From assembly GCF_001665295.1 (NCBI RefSeq), contig NZ_LZSE01000136.1, positions 23,449-87,448 of the forward strand: a stretch of 64,000 bases of DNA, in the 5' to 3' direction. Positions 34,911 through 43,774 of this stretch are shown here, piece by piece. This DNA is from Mycobacterium sp. 1554424.7. GTDB lineage: Bacteria; Actinomycetota; Actinomycetes; Mycobacteriales; Mycobacteriaceae. The stretch's first letter is position 1. Each line of letters opens with the position of its first letter. The notes under the pieces were generated by a model that saw nothing but the letters and a program-made list of their open reading frames with translations, ran no database searches and was not told where the DNA came from. A program made the translations under genes and the position numbers.

Positions 34911-35987
34911 TCACGCCAGCTGGAAGGCACTGAGGGGAGCTTCCTCGGGGTAGGCCGCCGGGCCGCCGAGGTCGTATGCGGCGTTGAGGGCGCTGACGAA
35001 CGCCGGATCGTGCAGCGGTTCGCTCGGGATGTCGAGCTTGACGCCCTTGCTCCCCAGGTCGTCGACCATGATGTCGATGGCCTTGTCGACCGAAAGGTCG
35101 TCGGAGCCGTCCATGTTCTTCCTGAGCTCGTCGTAGTCCGCGAAAACCTCGGCCGACCAGTGCACCAGGAAGCGCAGTTCGTCAGTGTGGTGGCGCGCGA
35201 TGACGTTGTCACCGTTCTTCAGCAGCCAGCGGTCGCGGTCACTCGGATCCCCGGTGAACACCGTGTCGAAGGCAAGGCCGGCCGGAATCTGTTGAGCCAG
35301 CGGTCCGTTGGCCTCACCGCGGTGCACCATCATCTCGTTCTGGACGACGACGCCGCGATTGTTGATCGGGGGCAGGATGCGCTTGGGCGCCCTGAGCGGC
35401 CCATCGGGCCAGTAGGTGAAGCCGCTGCCGGCATCCAGGGAGAACCAGGTGATGACTTGCGCCATCTTGATGAGGTAATCGCGGAAAAGACCTGACTTGC
35501 CCATGACGCTGCACAGCCACGTCGGTGCGTTCTCGGATCGCACACCGCGGAAGCTGGGTGAATCCAGGTGGCCCGGATCGCGATTGGCGCACGGCCCGTT
35601 GATGTTGAACAGCATCATCTGGGGTTTTGCGTACTCGGCATGCCAGTAGGACTTAGCGAACTCAAGGAACTGCGCGTTGTAAAAGCAGTCATGCAGTTGC
35701 GGGTAGAGCACCGCGCCGTAGTTGGCCAGGTAGCCGCGGAACGTCGGGGTCAGGAACAAATCCAGCGACGGGCTGAATCCTTCCGGGAACATACCGCTCA
35801 TCGTGGCCATCAGTTCGTCGGCCGACGCGAAGTGCTGGGCGATGATCAGCTTCCACGGACCCTCGGTGCGCACGACGTCAAGTAGGCGTTCGCGTTGGTC
35901 GCCTGTGTAGACGTTGTCGATCTCTCGGGGTGGTGCCGCGGGTCGCAATACGTCGGAAAGCTCCATTCGCCGCTCGTCGGTGAGCAT
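34911..35987 (-). CDS. Unrecognised protein with HxD...H pattern (possible non-haem Fe/2-oxoglutarate oxygenase)
   Basis: A 358-residue soluble protein not assigned to a known family. The segment GPCANRDPGHLDSPSFRG contains His140-x-Asp142, and EMMVHRGEANGP contains His222 with an Asn four residues on, as in the distal iron ligand region of phytanoyl-CoA-type dioxygenases. The stretch between includes FSLDAGSGFTYWPDGPLRAP, plausible for a double-stranded beta-helix. On this basis an Fe(II)/2-oxoglutarate oxygenase is possible but unproven. GAGGAGA precedes the ATG. An SDR follows directly, so an oxidised product may pass on. Confidence 0.6.
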   Translation of the reverse strand: MLTDERRMELSDVLRPAAPPREIDNVYTGDQRERLLDVVRTEGPWKLIIAQHFASADELMATMSGMFPEGFSPSLDLFLTPTFRGYLANYGAVLYPQLHDCFYNAQFLEFAKSYWHAEYAKPQMMLFNINGPCANRDPGHLDSPSFRGVRSENAPTWLCSVMGKSGLFRDYLIKMAQVITWFSLDAGSGFTYWPDGPLRAPKRILPPINNRGVVVQNEMMVHRGEANGPLAQQIPAGLAFDTVFTGDPSDRDRWLLKNGDNVIARHHTDELRFLVHWSAEVFADYDELRKNMDGSDDLSVDKAIDIMVDDLGSKGVKLDIPSEPLHDPAFVSALNAAYDLGGPAAYPEEAPLSAFQLA

Positions 35988-36057
35988 CAGCTGTCTCCTC
36001 TGCAGTTCTGGACCGATCGATTGTGTGCAGCATTAACGCGATGCGGGCGACTGCTGT

Positions 36058-36087
36058 CCGTTCATCGGGACGTCTAAAAATGAACGG
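36058..36087. promoter_or_regulatory. Inverted repeat across the 3' end of the esterase gene
   Basis: CCGTTCAT (36058-36065) and ATGAACGG (36080-36087) are perfect arms around 14 bases that include the esterase stop codon. It could end the esterase transcript or be an operator for the downstream minus-strand operon beginning at 35987. Confidence 0.35.
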
Positions 36088-37018
36088 GATGGCTGAACTT
36101 CGCCCGCAGCAGCGCGCCCAGCTCCGTGATGGCCAGCCGGCCACGCGCCGTCGCATCGGAGCGCATCAAAAAGCCGTGGTACATCCCCGGATAGCGGGTG
36201 CAGGTGATCTGCACGTCTGCGTCGCGTAGCCGATCGGCGTACCGCTCGCCCCAGTCGCGGATGGGATCGCAGCCGCCGGTCACCACGATCGCCGGCGGAA
36301 GTCCGGACAGATCCGAGGCGTAGGCCGGCACCAGATAAGGCTCGGTGGGCGGACCCACGTCACCGTCGACGAGCGCGTGCATGTAGTCGATGTCGTCGCG
36401 CGCGAGTAGCGGCGCATCGGCCAGCGCCGCAACGGAAGCGACGGACATGTCGCGATCCAGCCCGGGGTACAGCAGCACCTGCGCACAGATCGCCGGCCCG
36501 CCGCGGTCCCGGGCGGCCAGCGCGACCGCCGCGGCGAGCGAGCCACCGGCGCTGTCGCCGACCACCGCGAGCCGCGCGGGGTCGACGCCCAGCCCGGCGG
36601 CGTTTCGGGAAACCCATTCGGTCGCCGCGTAGGCGTCGTCGAACTGTGCCGGCGGTGCGAACTCCGGGGCCAACCGGTACTCGACCGCCACGACGGTGGC
36701 TCCTGACTCCGACGCCAGCCCGCGCGCCAGCGGTTCGAACGAGTGATTGGAGCCCATCACCAACCCGCCGCCGTGGAAGTAGACGATCACCGGCTGCCGT
36801 GAATCATCGATGGGTCGGTAGATGCGTGCCGGGATCGCTCCGTCCGGTCCGGGGATGGAAGCCTCGGTGATGCGGGCCATTTCAGGCATCGAGTCGGGCA
36901 GGGGAGCGGATTCCAGCCCGGCGCGCACCGCCGCCAAGCCGCGTCGGCGCATGGGCGGGATCTCACCAAAGGATGCGACGCGTGCCGCGGCGTCGGGATC
37001 CAGCGTGGGCGTCGCCAT
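36074..37018 (-). CDS. HSL-family alpha/beta hydrolase (esterase)
   Basis: A 314-residue esterase with HGGGLVMG at about 79-86, nucleophile elbow GDSAGG at about 150-155, catalytic Asp in GGCDPIRDWG and His in GMYHGFL. It hydrolyses carboxyl esters in the cytoplasm. The ATG at 37018 lies one base after the SDR stop; longer in-frame starts overlap the SDR. It is the last gene of an NTF2-like/SDR/esterase operon. A second esterase of the same family is at 46993-47916. Confidence 0.82.
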   Translation of the reverse strand: MATPTLDPDAAARVASFGEIPPMRRRGLAAVRAGLESAPLPDSMPEMARITEASIPGPDGAIPARIYRPIDDSRQPVIVYFHGGGLVMGSNHSFEPLARGLASESGATVVAVEYRLAPEFAPPAQFDDAYAATEWVSRNAAGLGVDPARLAVVGDSAGGSLAAAVALAARDRGGPAICAQVLLYPGLDRDMSVASVAALADAPLLARDDIDYMHALVDGDVGPPTEPYLVPAYASDLSGLPPAIVVTGGCDPIRDWGERYADRLRDADVQITCTRYPGMYHGFLMRSDATARGRLAITELGALLRAKFSHPVHF

Positions 37019-37019
37019 G

Positions 37020-37892
37020 TCAGTGCTGTGTGGTGCCGAAGCGACTTTGGGCGCGCGGCGCCGGGGGGCGTTGTGAGGCAAGCACATCGGCCCGCTCGGC
37101 CATCGCGGCGCCGACCGTGTCGGGGTGGGTGTGTAGGTAGAAGCGTCCGTCGGTGGCCTGCTGGAACAACGTCTGGGCGGCTTCCGCCGGGTCCATGGCC
37201 GTCGCCTTGAGGTCCAGCATCGTCGAGCGTTGCGCCTCGGCGGCAACCACATCACCGGCACCATTGGCGTCGATCCCGCCGGCCGACTCGAAGATGTTGG
37301 ACGACACGGGGCCGGGCAGCACGGCCTGCACGTGAATGTGATTGGCGTGCCCGGCCGATTCGACCTCCAGGTACAGGCACTCGGTCAATGCCAGCACCGC
37401 ATGCTTGCTGACGATGTAGGGGGCCTGCAGCGGGATCGCCACCACCGCGCCGACCGACGCGATGTTCCACACCCACGCCGGCTCGCCGGCGGCCATCATC
37501 TTCGGCAGGAACGCCCGCACGCCGTAAAAGACGCCGCTGACGTTGATGTCGATGATGCGCTGCCAGTTGGCCACCGGCGTGTCCCACAGGTAGCCGAACT
37601 GTTCGACGCCGGCGTTGTTGACCAGCAGGCGCACCGGGCCGACGTCCCGGTAGACCCGCTCGGCGAGGCCCTGCACGGCGTCGGGGTCGCGCACGTCGCA
37701 GACGACGTCGACCGCGGACCCACCCGCGGCACGCAGTCCGTCGGCAACTGACGCGGCCGCCGCACCGTCGATGTCGGCCAGCACCACGGTCATGCCCAGC
37801 CCGCCGGTGTGGCGCGCCAGGCCCGCGCCGAGGCCGGAGCCGGCTCCGGTGACGACGGCCACCCCGCCGGAAAATGCTTCCGGGGCGCTCAC
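37020..37892 (-). CDS. Short-chain dehydrogenase/reductase
   Basis: A 290-residue SDR: VVTGAGSGLGAG at about 13-24, LADID for cofactor choice, VNNAG at about 92-96, Ser in NIASVGAV and Tyr-x3-Lys in PYIVSKHA. The C-terminal 50 residues extend beyond the minimal fold and contain RFYLHTHPD, as in some mycobacterial SDRs. The GTG start overlaps the preceding stop (GTGA). It is the middle gene of an operon with an NTF2-like protein and an esterase. Substrate unknown. Confidence 0.82.
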   Translation of the reverse strand: MSAPEAFSGGVAVVTGAGSGLGAGLARHTGGLGMTVVLADIDGAAAASVADGLRAAGGSAVDVVCDVRDPDAVQGLAERVYRDVGPVRLLVNNAGVEQFGYLWDTPVANWQRIIDINVSGVFYGVRAFLPKMMAAGEPAWVWNIASVGAVVAIPLQAPYIVSKHAVLALTECLYLEVESAGHANHIHVQAVLPGPVSSNIFESAGGIDANGAGDVVAAEAQRSTMLDLKATAMDPAEAAQTLFQQATDGRFYLHTHPDTVGAAMAERADVLASQRPPAPRAQSRFGTTQH

Positions 37893-38368
37893 GAACCCGC
37901 GGTGCTGTCGGCGGCCAACTCCGAGAGCAGCACCGAGTTGGTGGCGTCGAGGACGACGTCCATCTCGGTGAACTCAAGGCCGTTGGCGCCGCGCCGGACG
38001 CCGACGTTGACGACCCCGCTCGATACGGCGAACGGTACGAAGTTGGCGATCTGGTTGACGAAGATGTAGAAGCGCGCTTGGGTGACGTCACCGACCGTGC
38101 CGGTGCGGTGCACATTCGTGGCGTGGTGGCGCAGCGGATAGGGGCTCTGCTTGCGGTGCTCCGTCAGCCATTCCATCACCGCTTCGCGACCATTGAGCTC
38201 CGGCGACATCAGTTCCTCGAAAGGGCTTGCGCCGGAGTCGCTTCGGGTCAGGTAGTGCACATCCTCGGCGTAGCCGGCCGCCATCTCGTCGTAGCGGGCC
38301 TCGTCGTAGTGGAACCAGAACCCGGCGATGAACTCCTGCAATTCGGGCAGCGTGATGTCGTTGGCCAT
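37889..38368 (-). CDS. NTF2/SnoaL-like protein
   Basis: A 159-residue single-domain protein of the cone-shaped alpha+beta barrel type: helix LPELQEFIAGFWFHYDEARYDEMAAGYAEDV (continuous at the N-terminus, shown in part as FWFHYDEARYDEMAAGYAED), then RHHATNVHRTGTV and paired strands to the C-terminus. Relatives include small dehydratases, isomerases and the beta subunits of ring hydroxylases. No catalytic residues can be fixed. It starts the SDR/esterase operon and is divergent in function from the other three NTF2-like genes in the window. Confidence 0.7.
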   Translation of the reverse strand: MANDITLPELQEFIAGFWFHYDEARYDEMAAGYAEDVHYLTRSDSGASPFEELMSPELNGREAVMEWLTEHRKQSPYPLRHHATNVHRTGTVGDVTQARFYIFVNQIANFVPFAVSSGVVNVGVRRGANGLEFTEMDVVLDATNSVLLSELAADSTAGS

Positions 38369-38439
38369 GGGGGTTAGTCAACTCCGGGTGCGGCCCGGGT
38401 GACAGGCCCGATGCCCGGTCAGTGGAACGTGATGCGCCG

Positions 38440-39054
38440 CTATCGCGGACCGACTGGAAGCGGCGACAGGGATGCAAGTGCCATCTCGACGCCCATCCGC
38501 AACCCGGATTTCAAGCGGCGAAAGTTGCCATCCTCAACCCAGCGAACGTATGCGTGTCTGCAGCATTGGATCACGAGTTGCGCCGGCAGTTCGCGGTGAA
38601 AGGGATCCGCACCGAGATCGAACCGTGCGGCAAGAAACTCTGAGATGGGCTCGGCGAGGTTTTGCCCCCAATCAAGCCAGCGCAGTCGGTACTGCGGATC
38701 TTTGATCATCAGCGCGAGGAACCGGCGGTCCGTCTCAACCTGCCCGCGCTTGGGGACTTCGGTGCTGAACGCATCCACCAACGTGTCGACGGCACTGCTC
38801 GTGGGTGGCGCATCTCGGAGGACTTCAACGCTCAGCCTGCCGAACTCGCGAAAGAGTGGCATGACAACGTCTTCTTTGACCGGAAAGTGGCGGTGGAAGG
38901 TGCGAGGCGCGATGCCGGCCGCCTCGCAGATGCGCTCGACGGTCGCGGACGTCGAACCCTCGGACAGGAAGATGTCACGCGCAGCTATCGCGATGTCCAA
39001 GCGCAGCTGCTCCGCGCGCCGTTCGCTCAAAGTTGATCTGGCGGGCCCGCTCAC
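38440..39054 (-). CDS. TetR-family transcriptional regulator
   Basis: A 204-residue repressor. The TetR HTH is at about 10-57: IAIAARDIFLSEGSTSATVE, RICEAAGIAPRTFHRHFPVK, EDVV. The C-terminal ligand domain follows the usual nine-helix length. The GTG at 39054 has AAGGAG eight bases upstream; the frame is open to 39114. A 12-bp inverted repeat lies between it and the divergent unknown gene at 39235, the expected place for an autoregulatory operator. Inducer not inferable. Confidence 0.85.
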   Translation of the reverse strand: MSGPARSTLSERRAEQLRLDIAIAARDIFLSEGSTSATVERICEAAGIAPRTFHRHFPVKEDVVMPLFREFGRLSVEVLRDAPPTSSAVDTLVDAFSTEVPKRGQVETDRRFLALMIKDPQYRLRWLDWGQNLAEPISEFLAARFDLGADPFHRELPAQLVIQCCRHAYVRWVEDGNFRRLKSGLRMGVEMALASLSPLPVGPR

Positions 39055-39166
39055 CTCGGGCTCCTTTTCCGCGCACGGGTTGAATCGCGATCCAGATGGC
39101 ATCCGGTGTCCCACTCAGTGGCCATCTTGAGTGATCCGGTGGTGTCGGGTGTGCCTAACATGCTGA

Positions 39167-39200
39167 TGTCAGATTCTGCCACACCGTACAGAACCTGACA
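39167..39200. promoter_or_regulatory. TetR operator candidate
   Basis: Arms TGTCAGATTCTG (39167-39178) and CAGAACCTGACA (39189-39200) match at 11 of 12 positions, spaced by 10 bases, in the divergent gap between the TetR gene and the unknown gene at 39235. The right arm ends 34 bases before that gene's GTG. Confidence 0.7.
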
Positions 39201-39234
39201 GGGGCGCGACATCGCTACAGAGGAGTGAAGTCCG

Positions 39235-40137
39235 GTGGCCACGGCAGAACACGATTTGAACTATGACGACTACACGCACGACTTCATGGGCAAAGTCGGC
39301 AACATTCAGGATTTCTCGAGAGATTTCCTGGTGGGGCTGGCCCGTGTCTTCGAGGACACCCTGAACTTCGTTCCCTACGCTCACGTCACCATCTACGGCC
39401 CAAAGGTAGGCATCAACGCTGCCATGGATGTCGCCGCCGAGGTGTCCCGCGCCGGGATGCGACAGGTAATGCCCATGGGCCGCTTCGTCGCACCCCCAGG
39501 GTGGGATTGGAAAAACGCTCAGTACCAAGCCATCCCATTCGACGTCCAGACGGAGGATCTCACCAAAGATGCTCTCATCCGGCTGATAAAGACCTACTGG
39601 GACCAGTATCTCAAGGGGCATAACTACTTCATCGATCAGTGGACGAAGATCATCCCGGAAGACGAAGTCTGGCTGGGTCTGCCAGACATGTATCAACTCA
39701 TCATCGATTACGAATACCCCAAGCTGGCCAAGGTGCTCGGGATCGAGCCGGTGCATGTCGTCGACTACCTCAAATTGGCCTGCCTCAGCATCGACGGGAC
39801 GCTCGGCTACGGCGGTGAGTACATCGTTCACAATCCCGACCACGTGGTCCTCAACATGCGTCGATGTGAAGTGCTGCAAAAATACACCGACGAAGGCCTC
39901 TACCCGCCGGCACGTGCTTGGATGAACTGCACGTTCGAGCAGCGGATTTCCGCACCGTTCTTTCCCGGATGCAAACTCGATATCAACTTGCCGCCAAAGG
40001 ATTTCAAGTTCGCCCAAGGCGAGCCATTCTGCGTCTGGACCTACACCCGCGGCGAGGAGAACCATCAGGCCGCCGCAGCGGCGCCCGACCCGCGCGCCAG
40101 CGCCATGAAAAAGATTCCCATCATCGGAGTCTCCTGA
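39235..40137 (+). CDS. Unrecognised 300-residue protein under TetR control
   Basis: A soluble protein with no motif I can place firmly. Visible features: VFEDTLNFVPYAHVTIYGPK near residue 38, WDWKNAQYQAIPFDV near 91, a charged middle (YWDQYLKGHNYFIDQWTKII) and a Cys-containing C-terminal part (LNMRRCEVLQKYTDEGLYPP, ARAWMNCTFEQR, FPGCKLDINLPP). The conserved-looking Cys and aromatic residues suggest an enzyme; a link to the L-2-amino-thiazoline-4-carboxylate hydrolase-like group is possible but weak. GGAG precedes the GTG. It converges with the FadD gene and is divergent from the TetR gene. Confidence 0.65.
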   Translation: MATAEHDLNYDDYTHDFMGKVGNIQDFSRDFLVGLARVFEDTLNFVPYAHVTIYGPKVGINAAMDVAAEVSRAGMRQVMPMGRFVAPPGWDWKNAQYQAIPFDVQTEDLTKDALIRLIKTYWDQYLKGHNYFIDQWTKIIPEDEVWLGLPDMYQLIIDYEYPKLAKVLGIEPVHVVDYLKLACLSIDGTLGYGGEYIVHNPDHVVLNMRRCEVLQKYTDEGLYPPARAWMNCTFEQRISAPFFPGCKLDINLPPKDFKFAQGEPFCVWTYTRGEENHQAAAAAPDPRASAMKKIPIIGVS

Positions 40138-40160
40138 CCGATTCCATAGCCTCGGCCCGG

Positions 40161-41741
40161 TTAGCGGTTCGCAGAACCGAAACGTTCTCGCAGTACGCGT
40201 TTCATCAGCTTGCCGCTCGGATTTTTCGGCAACGAATCGACGAAGAAGACACGCTTGGGCGTTTTGAATCCGGCCAAGTGCTCGCGACAGTGGCCGACGA
40301 CGTCCTCCTCGGTCAGCGTGACACCGTCGCGGGGAACGATCGCCGCCACCACGGCCTCCACCCACACCGGGTGCGCCAGGCCGAAGACCGCGACTTCTTG
40401 GATTCCGGTGTGGCGGTAGAGGACCTCCTCGACCTCGCGGCTGGCGACGTTTTCACCACCGGTCTTGATCATGTCCTTTTTGCGGTCGACGACATGCAAC
40501 AGCCCGTGCTCGTCGTAGAAACCCAGGTCGCCCGAGTGAAACCAGCCGCCCCTGAAGGCATCGGCGGTGCGTTCCGGGTCGTCCAGATAGCCGAGCATCA
40601 AATGCGGACTGCGGTGCGCGATTTCACCGACGACCCCGGTGGCGACCGGGATGTCGTCCTCGTCGAGAATCGTCGTCTCCACATTGGCAACCGGACGCCC
40701 GGCCGAACCGGCATGCGCGTCTTGTTCATCAGGGCCCAGTGCGGAGGCCAGCGGTGCCATTTCCGTCTGCCCGTAGAAATTCCACAACCTCAACCTCGGC
40801 AGTCGTTCCCGCATCTCGGCCAGGATCTCGACCGGCATCGCCGAGGCGCCGTAGTAGCCCTTGCGCAAGCTCGACAGGTCCACCACGTCGAACACCGGCG
40901 ATCGCAGCAGCGAGATCCACACCGTCGGGGGAGCGAAGTAGTTGGTGACCCGGTACCGCTCGATCGTGCGAAGCACCGTTTCGGGGTCCGGTCGCGGCAG
41001 GATGATGCTGGTGGCGCCGAGGTAGATGTCGGTCGCAAGGAAGTTGTCCAGCTGCGCGCAGTGGTACAGCGGCAGCGAATGGATCTCGACGTCGTCGCGG
41101 GCCATCTCGCCGGCCAGAATGGTGCTCACGTACTGCCACATCAGGCTGCGGCTGGTGTGCATGGCCGCCTTCGGATGGGACTCGGTGCCGCTCGTGTACA
41201 TCAATCGCACCAGCTGGTCGTCGTCGACGTACGGGTCGGGCGCCACGGTGTCGCTGGTCAGCCACCGCGCGAAATCGTCCCAGCCGGAGGGGCTGTGCTG
41301 CCCGGCGGGCACGAGAGCGACGCGCGCTTTGACCACGCCACCGCGGCGCATCGCCTCTTCGGCCGTCGCCGCCAGATCCGCTTCGACAATGAACCCGGCG
41401 GCCCGGCTGTGGCCGAGGATGTAGGAGATCTCCTCGGCGGTCAGCATGAAGTTGACCGGGACCAGGACCACCCCGGCCCGGGCCGTCGCGAACGCCAGCA
41501 CGGCATACTGCCAGCAGTTGTGCGACAGGAGAGCGACGCGATCCCCGGGCCCAAAGCCGTTGTCGTGCAACGCCGCCGCCGCGCGGTCGACCAGCCTGTC
41601 GAACTCGGCGAAACTCAGCACGACGTCGCCGTCGATCACCGCGGTCTTGTCCGGGTGTCGGCGGGCCGACCGGCGGGGGATATCCCCGAGCCCGTGGCTG
41701 CGCGCCCGCGCGATGATCGCGTCCAGGTCGTCGGACTGCAT
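40161..41741 (-). CDS. Acyl-CoA synthetase (FadD-type, adenylate-forming)
   Basis: A 526-residue class I adenylate-forming enzyme. The P-loop-like motif YTSGTESHPKAAMHTSRS is at about 174-191, GQTEMA at about 318, GWFHSGDLGFYDEHGLLHVV at about 401-420 and DRKKDMIKTGGENV directly after; the catalytic Lys near the C-terminus is in NPSGKLMKR. It activates a carboxylic acid, via the acyl-AMP, to its CoA thioester. It is the only CoA ligase in the window. The divergent gene is a Baeyer-Villiger monooxygenase, so the acid may come from that branch. Chain-length preference cannot be told. Confidence 0.88.
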   Translation of the reverse strand: MQSDDLDAIIARARSHGLGDIPRRSARRHPDKTAVIDGDVVLSFAEFDRLVDRAAAALHDNGFGPGDRVALLSHNCWQYAVLAFATARAGVVLVPVNFMLTAEEISYILGHSRAAGFIVEADLAATAEEAMRRGGVVKARVALVPAGQHSPSGWDDFARWLTSDTVAPDPYVDDDQLVRLMYTSGTESHPKAAMHTSRSLMWQYVSTILAGEMARDDVEIHSLPLYHCAQLDNFLATDIYLGATSIILPRPDPETVLRTIERYRVTNYFAPPTVWISLLRSPVFDVVDLSSLRKGYYGASAMPVEILAEMRERLPRLRLWNFYGQTEMAPLASALGPDEQDAHAGSAGRPVANVETTILDEDDIPVATGVVGEIAHRSPHLMLGYLDDPERTADAFRGGWFHSGDLGFYDEHGLLHVVDRKKDMIKTGGENVASREVEEVLYRHTGIQEVAVFGLAHPVWVEAVVAAIVPRDGVTLTEEDVVGHCREHLAGFKTPKRVFFVDSLPKNPSGKLMKRVLRERFGSANR

Positions 41742-41842
41742 GCCGCCACGTTAGGCGCCGCCACAGAGTGGGGGGCCGTCGGCGTCCCGCTGAGTAGACA
41801 GGGACCCTCACATCCGTGCGGACGGCCTCGATACTCGTTGAC

Positions 41843-43774
41843 ATGAGCGCTGGTGTCCCCGTCACGGCTGAAAGCACCGGACGGGTGGATTCGGATCCTG
41901 ACGAGCTGCGGGCCAACCTGCGCCAGGCGGACCCTGGCGTGCTGGTCGCCGTGCTGGCGCAACTGACCGGCGACCCGGCGGTGGTTGACCGGTTCGCCGC
42001 GAAGATCTCTCATGTGCCCGACCCGCCGGAGCAGGCCGGTGTCACCGACCCCGAGACGGCCGCGGCGCTCGTCGATGCGGTGGTCGCGGCACTGCGTTCA
42101 CCCCGCCCGGCCACCGCCGTGCCTGCCGATGACGCCGACCTGTTCGCACGAATTGCGCCGGTGGCGCTCGGAGGCACTGTCGGCTCCGATTACATCCCGC
42201 TGCTGTTGGAGCAGGGCGGGTTCCAACCGTCACAGCCGGTGCTGCCGCGCACCGCCAAGCTCCCTGATGGCTTTCGGGTCGCGATCGTCGGCGCGGGTAT
42301 CGCCGGGCTGACCGCCGCGCTGGAGTTGGCCGATGCCGGCATCGACTACCAGATCTTCGACCGAAACAACGAAGTCGGGGGCACCTGGTACACCACCACC
42401 TATCCGGGCATCGGCGTTGACACACCATCGGCGTTTTACTCGCTTTCGCGGGATATCAAAGGGGATTGGTCCAGCTACTACCCCATGGGCGCGGAGTACC
42501 AGTCGTACCTGGTTTCGGTGGCCGACAAGAACGATCTGCGCAAGCGCACCCGGTTCGGTACCGAGGTCGAAGCACTCTGGTGGGACGAAACGCGCGGGCA
42601 ATGGCAGATCCACTCGGTCGGCCCCGACGGCGCCCGGGATGTGAGTTATGCCAACGTGGTGATCCCGGCCGCCGGTTACCTCAACCGGCCCCGCTGGCCG
42701 AATTTGCCTGGCCGCGAGACGTTCTCGGGAGTTTCCATCCATTCCGCGCAGTGGGATCCCGATCTGGACCTGACGGGCAAGAGGGTTGCCGTCATCGGCG
42801 CCGGTTGCACCGCGGTGCAGATCGTCGACGCCTGCGTGGACCAAGTCGCGCACCTGACCGTGTTCCAGCGTCAGCCCCATTGGGTGGCGCCGCGAAGGCG
42901 GGCGACCGACGACGTTCCCGACTACCAGCGCTGGCTGGGCACCCGGCTGCCGTACTATGCGAATTGGGTGCGGCTCAAATCCTATTGGGGCACATCGGAC
43001 AACAACTACCCGGTGATCTTGCACGACCCGGAATGGGCGGCCGAGCACCTGTCGATCTCACCGGCCAACGACGCGCTGCTGAAGATGTGCCTGGATTACA
43101 TCGACCGGGTATTCGGCGCCGGCAGCGAGCTCGCCCGCAAGGTGACACCGGACTTCGCTCCGTACGGCAAGCGGATCATCCGCGATCCGGGCGGGTATTA
43201 CGCCGCGCTGGCACGCGAGCATGTGGACGTCGAGGCCAGCGAGCCGGCCCGGGTCAACGAGGCTGGAATCGTGACACCCGACGGTCGGCAGATCGACGTC
43301 GACGTCATCATCTATGCGACTGGCTACTACCTCGATTTCCTTTCCACCGTGGATATCCGGGGCCGCGGCGGCAGGACGCTGAACGAGGAGTGGGCCGACA
43401 TCCCGCGCGCCTACCGCGGCGGGATGGTGCCGGGCTTTCCGAACATGTTCATTTCCTCGGCGCCCAATTACAGCCCGGGACACGGGGCCGGGCATAACTT
43501 TGGCGTCGAGGTGATGGTGCACTACGTCATGGAGTGCCTGCAATTGATGGCGCTGCGCAAAGCAGCCACCATCGAGGTGACACAGAGCGCGTACGAGCGG
43601 TATGTCGCCGATATCGATGCGACCATGGCCGGCACCGTCTGGTGCCATACCCCCTCTGCCCATACCTACTACCGCTCCGGAGGAGGGCGGATCGTGACCG
43701 CCTTCCCGTATCGCCTGATCGACTTCTGGCGCGATCACAGGGCTCCGCTCGAAGAGGATCTCACGCTGCGATGA
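41843..43774 (+). CDS. Baeyer-Villiger monooxygenase of 4-hydroxyacetophenone-monooxygenase type
   Basis: A 643-residue flavoprotein with an N-terminal extension of about 145 residues before the FAD motif VAIVGAGIAGL, as in HAPMO-type enzymes. The BVMO fingerprint FSGVSIHSAQW fits FxGxxxHxxxW, followed by the NADPH motif VAVIGAGCTAVQ. It should insert oxygen next to a ketone to give an ester or lactone, using NADPH and O2. The ATG at 41843 is chosen because family alignment begins near it; GTG 41816 is possible. The stop overlaps the SDR start (ATGA): the SDR might make the ketone and a nearby esterase cleave the ester. Confidence 0.85.
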   Translation: MSAGVPVTAESTGRVDSDPDELRANLRQADPGVLVAVLAQLTGDPAVVDRFAAKISHVPDPPEQAGVTDPETAAALVDAVVAALRSPRPATAVPADDADLFARIAPVALGGTVGSDYIPLLLEQGGFQPSQPVLPRTAKLPDGFRVAIVGAGIAGLTAALELADAGIDYQIFDRNNEVGGTWYTTTYPGIGVDTPSAFYSLSRDIKGDWSSYYPMGAEYQSYLVSVADKNDLRKRTRFGTEVEALWWDETRGQWQIHSVGPDGARDVSYANVVIPAAGYLNRPRWPNLPGRETFSGVSIHSAQWDPDLDLTGKRVAVIGAGCTAVQIVDACVDQVAHLTVFQRQPHWVAPRRRATDDVPDYQRWLGTRLPYYANWVRLKSYWGTSDNNYPVILHDPEWAAEHLSISPANDALLKMCLDYIDRVFGAGSELARKVTPDFAPYGKRIIRDPGGYYAALAREHVDVEASEPARVNEAGIVTPDGRQIDVDVIIYATGYYLDFLSTVDIRGRGGRTLNEEWADIPRAYRGGMVPGFPNMFISSAPNYSPGHGAGHNFGVEVMVHYVMECLQLMALRKAATIEVTQSAYERYVADIDATMAGTVWCHTPSAHTYYRSGGGRIVTAFPYRLIDFWRDHRAPLEEDLTLR

